From Rugalucina vietnamica (Eukaryota; Mollusca; Bivalvia; Lucinida; Lucinidae), in NCBI GenBank assembly GCA_964017185.1, contig OZ024874.1, positions 18,409,957-18,473,956 on the forward strand: 64,000 nt of DNA, written 5' to 3'. The notes beneath the pieces are model-generated. The model searched no databases. It saw only the letters and a program-made list of their open reading frames with translations, and was not told the origin of the DNA. Both the position numbers and the translations under genes were made by a program. Shown piece by piece: positions 21,901 to 33,834 of this stretch (position 1 is its first letter; the number at the start of each line of letters is the position of its first letter).

Positions 21901-23024
21901 TTAATATTAATGATTTAGAGATTAAGCTAATTATCAATATCAACCGCCAACATCAGCTGAAAATTTTATTGTACATTGATACAATCGATGCCAGAAAATG
22001 CACTAGTGCAATGGGCAGCACTTTAAATGAATGATTTGAATATGCGCTTGGTGGTAAAAGAACAATTTTGGATTGTATCACACCCTAATGACTCTGAGTC
22101 GATAACAAATAAGAATCACAAAGAGAAATATTATTTTCTCACCTGTAGTTGCTAAAATAAAAATCAGTACATTTAATGGCCTCAGCCAGGTAGATCCTTA
22201 TGACTACATAATCACTTAGATAAGACAATTCATGGGTGTTGGGTATTGTAGTAAGACTGTTTAATGTCGGTGATCGTGCAATGCCAATACTATCATACAA
22301 TGCCTATACTGCAACTACATGTACAGCAAAATAATGTCCCTTTAACAAAAGGTAAAAGAAAGCAATAATCAGGAACTTGTGACATAAAATCCGACACACA
22401 CTAAAATCACAGGTGGGCAATAACCAAATTGACAATATGGTAATGATACAAACAGAACATAACGTAAGCTTAGTACTTCTGGTTAAAGACACATTTTGTA
22501 AGGCGCATATATTTATGATGCGACAAGTTCATCAGCAAGAATCTAGTAGTAACTGATCTGGTCAGATTGAAACCAGACGTAATCTGTCTCACAGGCGTAT
22601 TATTTTGCTATGTAATTGGCACGCCGGAAACAATTTCTTGATTTCAGCAGGACAAATTTGTAGTCTGGATATGATTCGAACGATAATATACAAAAGTTCT
22701 CAATCCGATTCAATTGTAATTAACACCGGCTGCAAGGATGCTTCAACATCAACTAAAATCACGTTATGCTGGATTTGCATATAATATTGCAAGAAAGGTT
22801 TCAGAATCATTAAAGAACGAAACGATAATATACCACATTAGAAGTCAAGCAACGCAAGCAATGGTTATGCTGGTCTGCTTCATCGTAATATGCACAAGCT
22901 ATCTTGCAGATGTTCGGCATCTTAAGTGACATACGCGTCTTTAAAACAATTTGTCCCGCTGAGATGTCGTGTTGTGTCCATGAGCTAGATACATTTACTC
23001 CATAGAATACTGGTTAACATCCGG

Positions 23025-23095
23025 GAAGCAGTGGCTCCGTCCGGACATGACTGAAACATTGTTGACTGGGACGCTAAACCTTAATACAATCAACA
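23025..23095 (+). repeat. SINE 3' fragment
   Basis: GGACATGACTGAAACATTG followed by TTGACTGGGACGCTAAAC and an A-rich end matches the 3' body of the minus-strand SINE at 60,176-60,390. Confidence 0.65.
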
Positions 23096-23211
23096 AAAAA
23101 TTCATATCGTCAAAGGCAATATGCAACTCACAGCGCACTACCTGACTATACTATGTATTGATTCGATCAATTTCGGTGTCACGGTTGAGGCTCGAGCCAG
23201 GAACACATACG

Positions 23212-23425
23212 CCATTTAAGCCTGGCGTCCCTTTTATGGACATAGGCAAACAGAATAGCCCCAGATGGGACGCCGCGTCCCATCTGGGGCTATTCTGTTT
23301 GCTTAGAGAATTTTCATCGAAAAACTGATTAGAATTTAATAATTACTCCTAACACCCCTAAAATAAAAGTGGACTCACCCTAATGATAATTATGGGAAAA
23401 TCCATTCGTCAAATATTGGTTAACC
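23212..23425 (+). repeat. Foldback repeat family C, copy 2 (perfect hairpin)
   Basis: Carries a ~70-bp near-perfect palindrome, AATAGCCCCAGATGGGACG / CGTCCCATCTGGGGCTATT, centred near 23,276. It lies exactly at the junction where segment B begins. Confidence 0.8.
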
Positions 23426-25679
23426 GTTACAAGAGCCTTCACTGAGAACGTATTTGTATCAATTCTGTTTCCATTAAAGGATTTTCATCAACTCTGGATT
23501 AGCTTTCACTCTATTAATTCCACATGGAAGTAACTTAATTTCAACAAGGAAAAACAGTAATTTAAAACCCAAACTTGAAGGTTTCATTGTAATATCCTAT
23601 TTGGTGCTTGGCTTCTTCCATTAGTCACTAATTTTCATTTCCAAGTATAACATGCACTTTGTAACCATCTTCGAGAAGTGCATCTTAAAATGCTTGTACA
23701 TATTGAAAGTCACAAAGTGTATATGTGTACACCCATTATCATTGATAAAAAAGTACTACTTAGAATGTACGTATATTCAAAAACACCCCTGTATTCTATA
23801 ATTAAATATTTGGCTGAAGGAGGTATAACTAAAACAATTAGAGCTGATACAAAATCACGCAATTACAAATGGTTATCATATCTTTGAAGACTGGACTTGT
23901 TCGTCAGTATAATTTGAGTGAGCTTACTCACATTTTAGGGACATCAGAGGTGGTTTTCAATTTCCATTTTTTTTTAATGAAATGCATCTAAGCAAAACTA
24001 TACTGAATAGCCCCAATTGCCCGGGACGTCCGGTTCTGCTTTTTTAAATATCCGGCAGTATACTTTTTGCCTATGTCATTGAAAGAAGACACCGGACTTT
24101 CGGAGATTAAATGATTAGAAATTATTAGGTTCTACTGATAACTCTACATAATAAAATCTGTCAAAATGTCATCTCTCCTTTTTTTCGAATCTTTCAAAAT
24201 CTACGATAACGGTGAAAATTTAAAAATCATGAACATGGTGGCAAATTGCAAAGACATACTGGCGTAAAATAAGATCTTAAATCTTGAAATCTTGTCTGCA
24301 CGAAGGATCATGGACGTGTATTTGTTATGTGGTTTTGTTATCTTGCGTGTTAATTAAGTTCTGAAGTCGGAAATATGTCATATTATATGAATTCTGACGC
24401 CCAAACGAGAAACGCCGATTTCGAGTTATCCTACCAGGCCTGACACAAACCAGTTATGCGGCCATTTCAGCTGTGAAGGAGCTTAGGAAATAGATAGGTT
24501 GTGATGAAATAAAAATAACAGAATCTGAATATCATTGACGTTGGTGTCAATCAACCAGTTTTTGCATTATATCAAACTTTTTTTTCATTGCGGAGCTCAA
24601 ATATAATCTAGCAACACATTTTGATGCATCAAAGTTCAACTGAAATCTAGAGAATAATAAGAACATGCATTTAAATATCACGCAATGTTCCAAAAATAGA
24701 GAAAATTAAACAAATTTTGTCTTTTCTGTACTTGATCATAAAATACCTAGATTCAGATGAACTCGTCGATGTTTTATATAACGCTTACGTTTACGTATTT
24801 AGACGGTTTATTACATTCAAAACCGTCAGAAAAATTGTTATCATTTAATTTGGTATATTTTCAATTGGTTATCGTCCTTTAATGGCATAGGCTTGATTTC
24901 ATATTGTCTGACAACTGTTCCCTGTCGTCCATGTCATTTCTACTAAAGTGCGTTTTTGTGTAGACATTAATTTGATCATTAAAATCTCCGCCTGACACTC
25001 CAGTCATTCATTTAATCACATTTAATGGCTTAGCCAGAATAAACCCTTATGGGATTGATATTCCACATTCTTACGTTAGCAAACGATACAGACCAAGATC
25101 AGGCCCCGCAGACAGCGACTTTCAACTGGTCAGTGTCATCGCCGTTCTGTTATGTATGACAACACCAAGTACCAAAGCCGGAGTTTTCATAAACACACAT
25201 AACATCCCTGCTACTGGAAATAACAATCTGACAATAATGGGACACCTCATACGCCAATAATCGGTAAAATTCTTGGACAGGCAATATTGGTCACGGAGAC
25301 ATATGTTGCATTAACACCATATCAGTTGACATGGTGCCAATTATATTTTTCTGACGAGAAAACATGTGTTTGTATCAAATTTCTATATGCCAGACATGGC
25401 TGCGTGTAAAATGAAAATATAACAATTGATGTAGGCGTAGCACTGGGGCCTCGTATAAGATCGGTGTGCCTGAGGATACGTTGATATGTTTTTCAGACGG
25501 ACAGATAGCCATATATTTAGGCTTAACTTATGACTTAAAAGCAAAGTAAGAAAAGAAAACACGCGACTTGATACAATTACTTGTAATTCCAACCCAGGCA
25601 CACGACAAGAATGAAAGTACAGCACCAAAACGCACTACATTCCCAGAAACGGATCACAGATTTACTTGGATATAGAATT

Positions 25680-25901
25680 GAGCCGCCGCATGGGAAAACC
25701 AACAATCTACATAGGCGAAAACAAAAGGCGCAGTTACTGCGAAGCTGATCAGCGCATTTGTTTTCGCTACACGGATAGTACAATTCCTCTTCTTTCTAAA
25801 TCCAAAATTTCCAGCCTCTAACCATCTTCTATGACTGTACAGGTCGGTTTGTGTCGGGCCTGTTCGGAAACCAAATTGTTGATTTTCTCACGCACAGGCT
25901 C
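25680..25901 (+). mobile_element. MITE family E, copy 3
   Basis: 222 bp with GAGCC...GGCTC ends, flanked by AATT on both sides. The empty site is in segment A near 20,533. Confidence 0.85.
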
Positions 25902-26514
25902 AATTGTTATACCGACAGGTAGAGTGTAACAAGTTGCCATAACACGTATGAAGGGCAAGGTGACTGGGTCTTTCCCAATAAGGTATACATCCGGTTAGCA
26001 TCAACCAAATACAATGGTGATAAGTACAACAAAAAGGTAGACATAATAATAATGATAATAATAAAAATAATAATAATAAAAAACATGAATAGTAATGACA
26101 CATGCGAACATATGCCTTAGAAATGATCGTATAACGAAATGGGTAAACATAGGTTTGCAATATCCTTATAGTCTAAGATTTCTTAAATTTGAGAATATTT
26201 TATTCGCCATTCCTGCTGCTATCACTAATGGAGTTCTGATTAAGTGCTAGTCGAGATTGTACTCGTAATGGTTATATTTATCACTTCTGCTAAAAGCGTG
26301 AGCTTCAAGTTTCAGCGACTAAAAGCAGCAATTTAGATGACAACATTTCGATGGCATCACTGCATCTGATGAGCTGTCTCCCAAAACAAAACACCTAAAT
26401 ACACCGAGCTTGCTTTCCTGTACCCAGTGAATGTGTCGAGATCATTTATTTCTAAGCGTATCAGGTAACAACCGATTGTTGTATTCAGCTTCCGCGCAAC
26501 CATTCGTTAAGTTT

Positions 26515-26956
26515 TTGTTTTGTTTTTTTTTTAGCTTATGAGATAAACAGCTCAGTTCTTTCTGGGGTACACATTCATTATTTGACCGTGCAATATGTAA
26601 AGGATTTGTAAAAAGGGAAAGTATGAGTTAACATATATAGGACACACATACATATACAGTAACATTAAGCGAAGTTACTTTCCATTTGTTAGTAAGGAAG
26701 ATGCATATTAGATTTCTAGCGGCGACTAATAGAGGATGATGATGACCACACAAATGAAGCCCTGTGTTAGTACATGAATAGAGAAATGAAAGCAGTATCT
26801 ATATTAAAACATTCAGGTATGTTGGTTTTCAGTTATTGAAAGGCAATGCTGTGTGATGTAGACAACCAGACATTGATACATATTACAAAAATATAATAAT
26901 AAATGAATTTAATCAGTGTTATTGATGAAAATGTCTAGTAACATATCGTAAAGTTT
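26515..26956 (-). mobile_element. Unidentified poly(A)-tailed retroposed sequence
   Basis: Present in B, absent from A (near 21,015). The left edge is a T-rich run (a poly(A) tail on the minus strand). It is flanked by about 11 bp of similar sequence (TCGTTAAGTTT / TCGTAAAGTTT), as in target-primed reverse transcription. No domain or AATAAA is recognised; it could be a SINE-like element or a retrocopied 3' UTR. Confidence 0.6.
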
Positions 26957-28526
26957 CTAATATTTATTTTGCTTTGGCAGCAGTGGGTCTACGTTCTTAA
27001 TTTTACATAAGACAATGTGTTGAATGATCCGTCATTTCTATATGTAACTAATTTTGTGTAATGTACTTTAACTTTATTTCAAATGAGCCTTTCTGGGTAT
27101 AGCTACAATACTTTTACACTCATGAGCAATTCATAGGAATCTGCCTCAAGTTTGAGTCGGTTCTGGTCAGAAATTTTGAAAATGGGATTTTGGAAATAGC
27201 TCGCTGGGCCGACAATTCTTTCTATTTGTATCAGTAATTTGTTTTCATTTAAGTTGTTAACCACTTCGATCTTGCATCACGAGAGTCATCTTTTTGTTCA
27301 AATCTCACCAGTTTATTGCCATTGCTTACCTAAAACTAACATATATTTATCACTTTTATTCCATAAGCTATTGCTGTTGATCTGATCGGGATTTGTCTAA
27401 TAGAAGAGTTCCATACACAGCGTTGCCTTGATAAAGAAAACCTGGTGCATTTAATTTCATCTTTAGCCTATTGGGATATAGAGCCTATTTTAATTTCGCA
27501 TTCTCTTCATTTAATTAGGTTAGGGATCTGAAAATTTACAATATCAAAGTTCTATATCTTACGGCAGGATTGCAAGTAATATGAAATCGTTTTCTGAGGC
27601 ACTGATTCAAGATAACAATTGAATAGCGTCAGGATAAAAGGGCATTTCTGCTTTGGTTCCAAATATACAAAGATGCTGGACAGAACCTTGAAACATTTTT
27701 GAACAGTAATTGGCTACCACCTGCGACGCAAAAATCTACAAATCGGCTGCGTATTTTAAGCTTCAATAAAACATTGCTTCATTTTTCCTGGTAACACTAT
27801 GTCAAGTTATATTGCAGATTTCTATTTAATATTAATGATTTAGAGATTAAGCTAATTATCAATATCAACCGCCAACATCAGCTGAAAATTTTATTGCAAT
27901 TTGATATAAGCAATGCCAGAAAATGCAATAATGCAATGGGTAGCAGTTAAGCTGAATGATTTGACAAAATGCGTTTGGTAGTAAAAGAACAATTTCGGAT
28001 TGCATAACACCCCTGAATGACTCTGGGTCGATAACAGATAGGAATCACAAGGGCAACTATTATTTTTTCGCATGTAAAGGCAAATAAAGGGTTATTAAAA
28101 TAAAAATCAGTACATTTAATGGCCTCATCCAGGTAGACATACTCGCTTAGATGAGACAATTCAAGGATGCTGGGTATTGTAGTTGGACTGTTTTATATCG
28201 GTAATCTTGCAATGCCAATACTGCAAATACAGCAAAATAATGTCCCTTTAACAAAAGGTAAAAGAAATCAATGGCCAGGAACTTGTGAAATTAGAACCGG
28301 CACACACTGAAATCATAGGTGGGAAGTAACCAAACTGACAATAAGGTACTGATACAAAAAGAGCATAACGTAAGCTGAGAATTCTGGTTGCAGACACATT
28401 TTGTCGCCATGAGGCGCATATACAGTATTTATGATTTAAGTTCATCATCAAGAATCTAGTCGTTACTGATCTGGTCAGATTGAAACCAGACGTCATCTGT
28501 CTCACAGACGTATTTTTTGTAAATAT

Positions 28527-28761
28527 GAGCCGCGCCATGAGAAAACCGGATTTTCGCTTATGCGAAAACAAAGGCGCAGATCAGCTTCGCAGTAACTTCG
28601 AAGCTGATCAGCGCCTTTGGTTTCGCTACTCGGATAGTACAATTTATCTTCTACTTAAATCCGAAATTCCCAGCTTCTAGCTCGCTTCTGTGACTGTACA
28701 GGTCAGTTTGTGTCAGACATGGTCGGAAATCCCGAAGACCGGTTTTCTCGCGTCGCGGCTC
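28527..28761 (+). mobile_element. MITE family E, copy 4
   Basis: Best-preserved ends of the family: GAGCCGCGCCATGAGAAAAC against GTTTTCTCGCGTCGCGGCTC. The internal hairpin is intact. The empty site is in segment A near 22,605. Confidence 0.85.
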
Positions 28762-29249
28762 TTATGTAATTGGCCAGCCGGAAACAATTTCTTGATTTCA
28801 GCAGGACCGATTTGTAGTCTGCATATGATATGAACGATTATATGCAAAAGTTCTCAATCCGATTCCATTTTAATTAACCCCGGCTGCAAAGGTGCTTTAG
28901 CATCAACTCAAATTACGTTATGCTGGATTTGCATGTAATATTGCAAGAAAAGCATCAGAATCGCGCCAAAATTGATTAAAGAATGAACCGATAATATACC
29001 ACATTAGAAGTCAATATACGTATAGCAATGCAATCAATGGTAATGCTGGTCTGCTTCATCGTAATATGCACAAGCTATCTCGCAGATGTTCGGCAGCTTA
29101 AGTGACATACGCGTCTTTGAAACATCCGGCGTCAACCTTTCACTGTTCCCAATAGCCTGGGAGGGACCGCTTGGGTGCCGAATATTTGAACGATGGCAAA
29201 TATGACGTCACGTGACGTCACATATAATTTAGGTGTTGTGCTGTTTAAA

Positions 29250-29432
29250 CTTTATGTACCTTTTCATATTTTAGTTAAGTTGTAGAGTGGTCGCTTACTG
29301 AAACATATTTACGATATATTTTCTAAGAAGTACTTCCTGATTGTCAATATACTTTTTCCCACCTCGGTGTTTGGGGTGGAAATTCCTTTCTGATTGCACC
29401 ATTTCCTGATCATTGTCTACTTTTACCTTTTT
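29250..29432 (+). repeat. Penelope-like element 3' end fragment
   Basis: Diverged copy of the 3' tail of the PLEs at 38,474 and 49,491, sense on the plus strand. It ends CTACTTTTACCTTTTT, like the TACTTGTACCTTTTT end of its relatives. Confidence 0.65.
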
Positions 29433-29479
29433 AGAACTTGATTCTAATTACTGGAAAATGTTAAAGTGTATCTTACTTT

Positions 29480-30010
29480 TCTTTACATTTGTCCTTGATG
29501 CTGTGAGTAGACATTGTATAATTAAAGGAAGGCTCCCGTAGACAAGATCTAGAGTGCATTGCGAAAACCTGGCACGCTTAATTTCAACTTGAGTCTGTTG
29601 GGATATAAAACTTAATATCGTATCAGTATTTCGCCTACGCTTCATTTAATTAGATTGTAGGCTAAATATGTCACTATATCAAAGTTCGATGTCTTAATTG
29701 CAGGCTAAATATGTCACTATATCAAAGTTCGATGTCTTACTGTAAAACTGCAAGTGATATGCTTTACTATTAATGGGGCCGTTGATGCGACAAGTTCATC
29801 TGCAGTTCGTTGGCAAGAATCTATTCGTTAACGATCTGGTCAGATTGAAACCAGACGTTATCTGTCTAACAATCGTATTATTATGTAATGTAATTGACAA
29901 GCTGGAAACAGTTTCTTGATTTCTGTCTGACACATTTGTCGCTTAGATATGATATGAACGATTATATGCACCAGTTCTAAATCCGATTTGTATTTCAATT
30001 AGCCTTAGCA
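29480..30010 (+). repeat. Diverged partial copy of segment A/B
   Basis: Matches parts of 21,480-21,640 and 22,515-22,760 (TGCGACAAGTTCATC, CTGGTCAGATTGAAACC). A 43-bp tract around 29,660-29,745 is tandemly duplicated. Non-coding. Confidence 0.65.
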
Positions 30011-30924
30011 GTAAAATTAGTTGTATTTTAAAGATAGCAAGTGATGCTTTATTCTTATCACATGAAGTGTCAATATGTGCGTTGGAATTGCGTGCAAACT
30101 GACGTAGCTAGAATAAATCATTGCCAATAAGTTGGTTTGATTATTGTTTAATGTCCAATTCAACTGTTTTTCACTTTTCAGTTTTCACGGCTTTTTGTGT
30201 GTAAACCAATATCTTTTTTTTTTTTTTTTTTTTCGAAGGGATCGGGTTGGGAATTGAAGGGCCTGCGAGTGCATGTTGTTTAATTCTGATTATATCACGT
30301 AGTTCTCGGTTATCGAGTATCGTACTTTTCTCGAATTGCCATCGTAAGAAATGAAGGAACGTGTCTAATGGAATCCTGTCAAAAGACATGCAATTATTGG
30401 TCACTGAGTTCAACACACAATCCTTGAAATCGATCAGTCAAATCACACCAGTTCATTTCATTTGTATGGTTTCGTTACTGAACTTTCGAAATAACTTTTT
30501 AAAACTATTATACCTGATATTGCAATATTTTAGGAACAATGGGGCATAAGTATGCCTTTTTACATTGTCTTTGTTGTTGGTTTTTTGCTCTTTTTCGTTC
30601 TTTTTTTTTCTCAATGTTCATGTTATGCTGCAATATGTAAAAAATGTATGACTTCTTAACTATGGATACTTATATTAACTGCGAACTATACCGGAGGCTA
30701 TGAAATTTTCTATGATAGGGAACGCACCTCGTCGCACATTTTGAGGGCTTGGACATTTTTCTCAATAAACAAAAGGTCAAGTATGGAAATATTAGAAATA
30801 ATCTTGATTATACATGTATTGCTACAAACTTTCATCAATGTATCAATTTGCCTGGAGTTGATACGAGTATAAGATTTCAATTAAAATACACCCAAACGTC
30901 TTCATCATGAAAACATACCCGTGA
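30011..30924. other. Intergenic with a short shared repeat block
   Basis: The block at about 30,365-30,530 (CCTGTCAAAAGAC... to a TGGTTTC motif) recurs at 37,340-37,500 and 40,745-40,920. Otherwise AT-rich with poly(T) runs; no gene seen. Confidence 0.5.
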
Positions 30925-31090
30925 AATGTATACCCCCGTAAACCCCACTTTTATATAGAAAAAGTGGGGTTTGCAGGGGTTTACCTAATTTTCTTAGTTT
31001 TCATTCAGAACATACAATGTGGGTTCTCGTTAGAACCGCCTCGGCGAGGCGGTTCTAACGTGTACCCACAATGTATGTTTTGAGCAAAAC
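30925..31090 (+). repeat. Foldback repeat family B, copy 4
   Basis: Both hairpins intact. The palindrome centre GCCTCGGCGAGGC lies near 31,047. Confidence 0.8.
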
Positions 31091-31423
31091 TGGTACGAGT
31101 AGGTGCAATCTCGTAAACAAGGATTTTTACACGCTGAGTTGAGCATAATAGAAATTCATGTAAATTCATTCCTTTTCATGTACTTTTATTCTACAAAGAC
31201 TCCTAAAATTCCAGACAAAATGCCTCTCTTTATGGATTCGCCAGTTGCAACCGCCTATATTATAGAATCTGTCGGTCTAAAATCTTTACGAAATAAAATT
31301 TATATTCAAATATGCGAAAATAATGGAGGAGGACCATATCATTTATAAACATTCTTGACCTTGCGTAAATTTTACAAATATAAAAGTTTAATTGTAAAGT
31401 TTTGTTTGAAGGTGCCACCATTT

Positions 31424-31500
31424 GCGAAAACAAAGGCGCATATCAGCTTTGCCGCTGAAAGCTGATCAGCGGCTTTGTTTTCGCTACACGGATATTATAT
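31424..31500 (+). repeat. MITE family E, hairpin core only
   Basis: The GCGAAAACAAAGGCGCA / GCGGCTTTGTTTTCGCTAC hairpin without the terminal repeats. Confidence 0.65.
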
Positions 31501-32078
31501 ATACTATAATTACTGTAGTTCACCTACTTTCAAAATCCTTTGCAGCTGCGCTTTACAGCTCGGATAAGACAAACGAAACGCGTACGAACCTTGCTATATC
31601 AATTATTATAAATAATTTTTGAACAAGTCGAATTGATATAAACGTTTTAACATAATTCTGTCTAAAATCTCCGTGTTATAATCAATCAAACGAAATGACG
31701 AATCAGCATTTTTAGTCCAACTTTATCGCCATTTATCACAAGTTTTGTCGCGACGAGGCTCAAGTTGAAATCATCAAAGTGAAAAACGATAGCTTATTCC
31801 GTCGTGTATTCATGTTGTGCTTAATTCTAGTGCAAAATCCTTTTGATCACACTTATGCCTGTAATCGAAAGTAATCTTACCAGTCTATTTCTAGACATAA
31901 TGCTAACGAGTACAAGAAACACGGGAAACGATAACCGAACCCTTATAAAGTCTGTTTTGCATTTAAAAAGATCAAACAAAAGTCAATAATGAGGTTGTTG
32001 AAGCTATTATTATTATTATTACTGTTGCTTCTTTAGCAGATGTACATATAACTACCGCTGCTGCGAATGATAACAATG

Positions 32079-32358
32079 AAAAGGTACAAGTAGGCAAAGA
32101 TCAGGAAAAGGCGCAATCAGAAAGAGAGTCCCACTCCAAAAAACCGAAGTGGGAAAAAACTAAATTAACAATCAGGTACTTATACCATGAAAACATATCG
32201 TAAGCCGAATGAGCAGCTATTTTCCCAATAGGTGGCCACTCAGTTACCTAAACTTAACTAAAAATATGAAAACACACATAAGGCGCCAACAGCACAAAAT
32301 TTTAAACACCAAGACATAAAAAACACCACAGAAGTATCGCTTTGGAACGATCAGTAAA
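32079..32358 (-). repeat. Penelope-like element 3' end fragment
   Basis: About 280 bp matching 38,476-38,760, 3' end at left (AAGGTACAAGTAGGC). 5'-truncated as usual for the family. Confidence 0.8.
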
Positions 32359-32540
32359 ACGATGTCGTTTTACGTCACGTTGTATTTATTCTCTATATCA
32401 AATCGCAGCGGTCCTCTTTGTGATCCATTAAGATTGCAGAAAATGCTCCAATAGCTTGTTTCCTGTATTATGTGTCCCATCTACAGTCTGTCGCAGAATT
32501 AAGGATGTGGTATAGACAAGTTAAAGCCGATCATCAAAGG

Positions 32541-33170
32541 AATTGTCACGTTAATGCAATTAACGTAAACCCCCATGCAAGCAATAATGCAATATTATAT
32601 TACGTTGCATCGTTATAAGCGTCTGCATCTCTTTGAACTACCGTAAGTACATATGATAGTTTGATTAGTGCAATACTGTAAAAGTTGTAAATGCAGCCAC
32701 CGGCAAGTCTTATCCTTACATGTAAGAATAAAATATAAGTTTTGATCCTTTGGAAGCAGTGAAAACGTTCAGAATTTAGTATGGGTCATATTGCGCAACT
32801 TCGGGTACTGAAGACAATATGGACACTCTTATTCCTACACTTTGCGGTCATTAAGGGTTACTTAAACATAATGAAGAGCAGAAAAACAAAACGCACAAAA
32901 TAAATCCTTTTGACACTACCTAACCGTGCCCGTCACATGTTATACTACTAGCTAATCCAAAATATTAACAACAAAGCGATGATCTGCCCACATTGATGCT
33001 CTCGCTGATCAGCGCCTTTATGTTGCAAATAGAATGAGAAAGATTCCCTTACGGCATGGGACATTTTGTTTCTCCAAACAATTTGAAAAGTTAATTCCTT
33101 AAAGATTCGTTACCAGATAGCCCCCCCCCCCAACACATATTGCATTATATATTCATAAAAAGGTTCTACT
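32541..33170. other. Intergenic, nothing recognised
   Basis: AT-rich; a C11 run lies at about 33,121-33,131. No gene or named repeat apart from a scrap of MITE E near 33,005. Confidence 0.4.
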
Positions 33171-33176
33171 ATTTAA

Positions 33177-33266
33177 GGCACCCGGGTAGCTAAGTCGGTA
33201 GCGCGTTTGGCTTCTGACTAGCTATGTACCTCTGCCGTGCAGTTTCGAATCCCACTGGAGATGCCA
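33177..33266 (+). repeat. tRNA-like sequence (tRNA pseudogene or SINE head)
   Basis: A-box TAGCTAAGTCGG (33,187-33,198) and B-box GTTTCGAATCC (33,242-33,252), with partly pairing acceptor ends GGCA...TGCC. The anticodon stem does not fold well and the acceptor has mismatches, so I do not call a functional tRNA. Confidence 0.55.
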
Positions 33267-33834
33267 GTAAAATATCGATTATTGAAAATACTATCAACTT
33301 TTTCTTGCATCATTATGTTAAGATATTATGTAATGCATTTGGCTCGCATTTATATCATATGGCATGCAAATCAAGTGTTACTCCATTCTTAATAAGTTGA
33401 TATAGAAATCTGGAAATACATGTAATAACAGCAAAATCCCTCCTCTTTACCAAACATTCGTTAAAATCATGTGCATACACGTCAAAGCAGTGATCGTGTG
33501 ATCGTGTTATGCAGTGAAGGTATAAGTAGGCAATGATCAGCCTCCGTTTAAGCATGTTTCTTTGATTTAGACTTGCGCAATATAGTCCACACTATCTCCC
33601 TTTGAATGTTTTTATTGCTTCCAAAGGATCAAACCTTTATACAGTATTTCTCTTGTGTAAATTTTTGATATTGCAGTAGATTAATCTGGCTGTCGTGGTC
33701 GGTTTGTATAGGGTTTGGATGAGGGTTCAGTACCCGAAATTGCGCAACATTGCCTATACTATATCTCTTTTAACATTTTCTCTGCTTCCAAATGATCTTA
33801 CATTTATATTTTATTTTTAAAACATGACCTGTAA

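Larger units (their letters stand above)
17357..22945 (+). repeat. Segmental duplicate A (tandem partner of B)
   Basis: From TTAACCGTTACAAGAG to AGTGACATACGCGTC it aligns collinearly with 23,421-29,126, apart from private insertions in each copy. Matching landmarks include 17,380/23,440, 19,790/24,910, 20,240/25,390, 21,430/27,365 and 22,520/28,430. A alone carries MITE D (17,738) and a ~560-bp block with two small MITEs (18,440-19,005). No credible exon; the open frames do not stay open between A and B. Confidence 0.9.
23421..29126 (+). repeat. Segmental duplicate B
   Basis: Tandem partner of 17,357-22,945. Private insertions are two MITE E copies (25,680 and 28,527) and a 0.44-kb poly(A)-type retroposon (26,515). 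Divergence is easily visible, with scattered substitutions and small indels, so the duplication is not recent. Confidence 0.9.
31095..32540 (+). repeat. Diverged copy of the first part of segment C
   Basis: Collinear with 43,140-44,330: GCAATCTCGTAAA, GCAACCGCCTATAT, TGTCGCGACGAGGCTCAAGTTG, then GTGTCCCATCTACAGTCTGTC. Contains a PLE fragment and a MITE E core. No exon. Confidence 0.75.

Noticed and set aside
33177-33266. Functional tRNA gene
   Set aside because: Boxes are present, but acceptor mismatches and a poor anticodon stem point to a pseudogene or SINE head.
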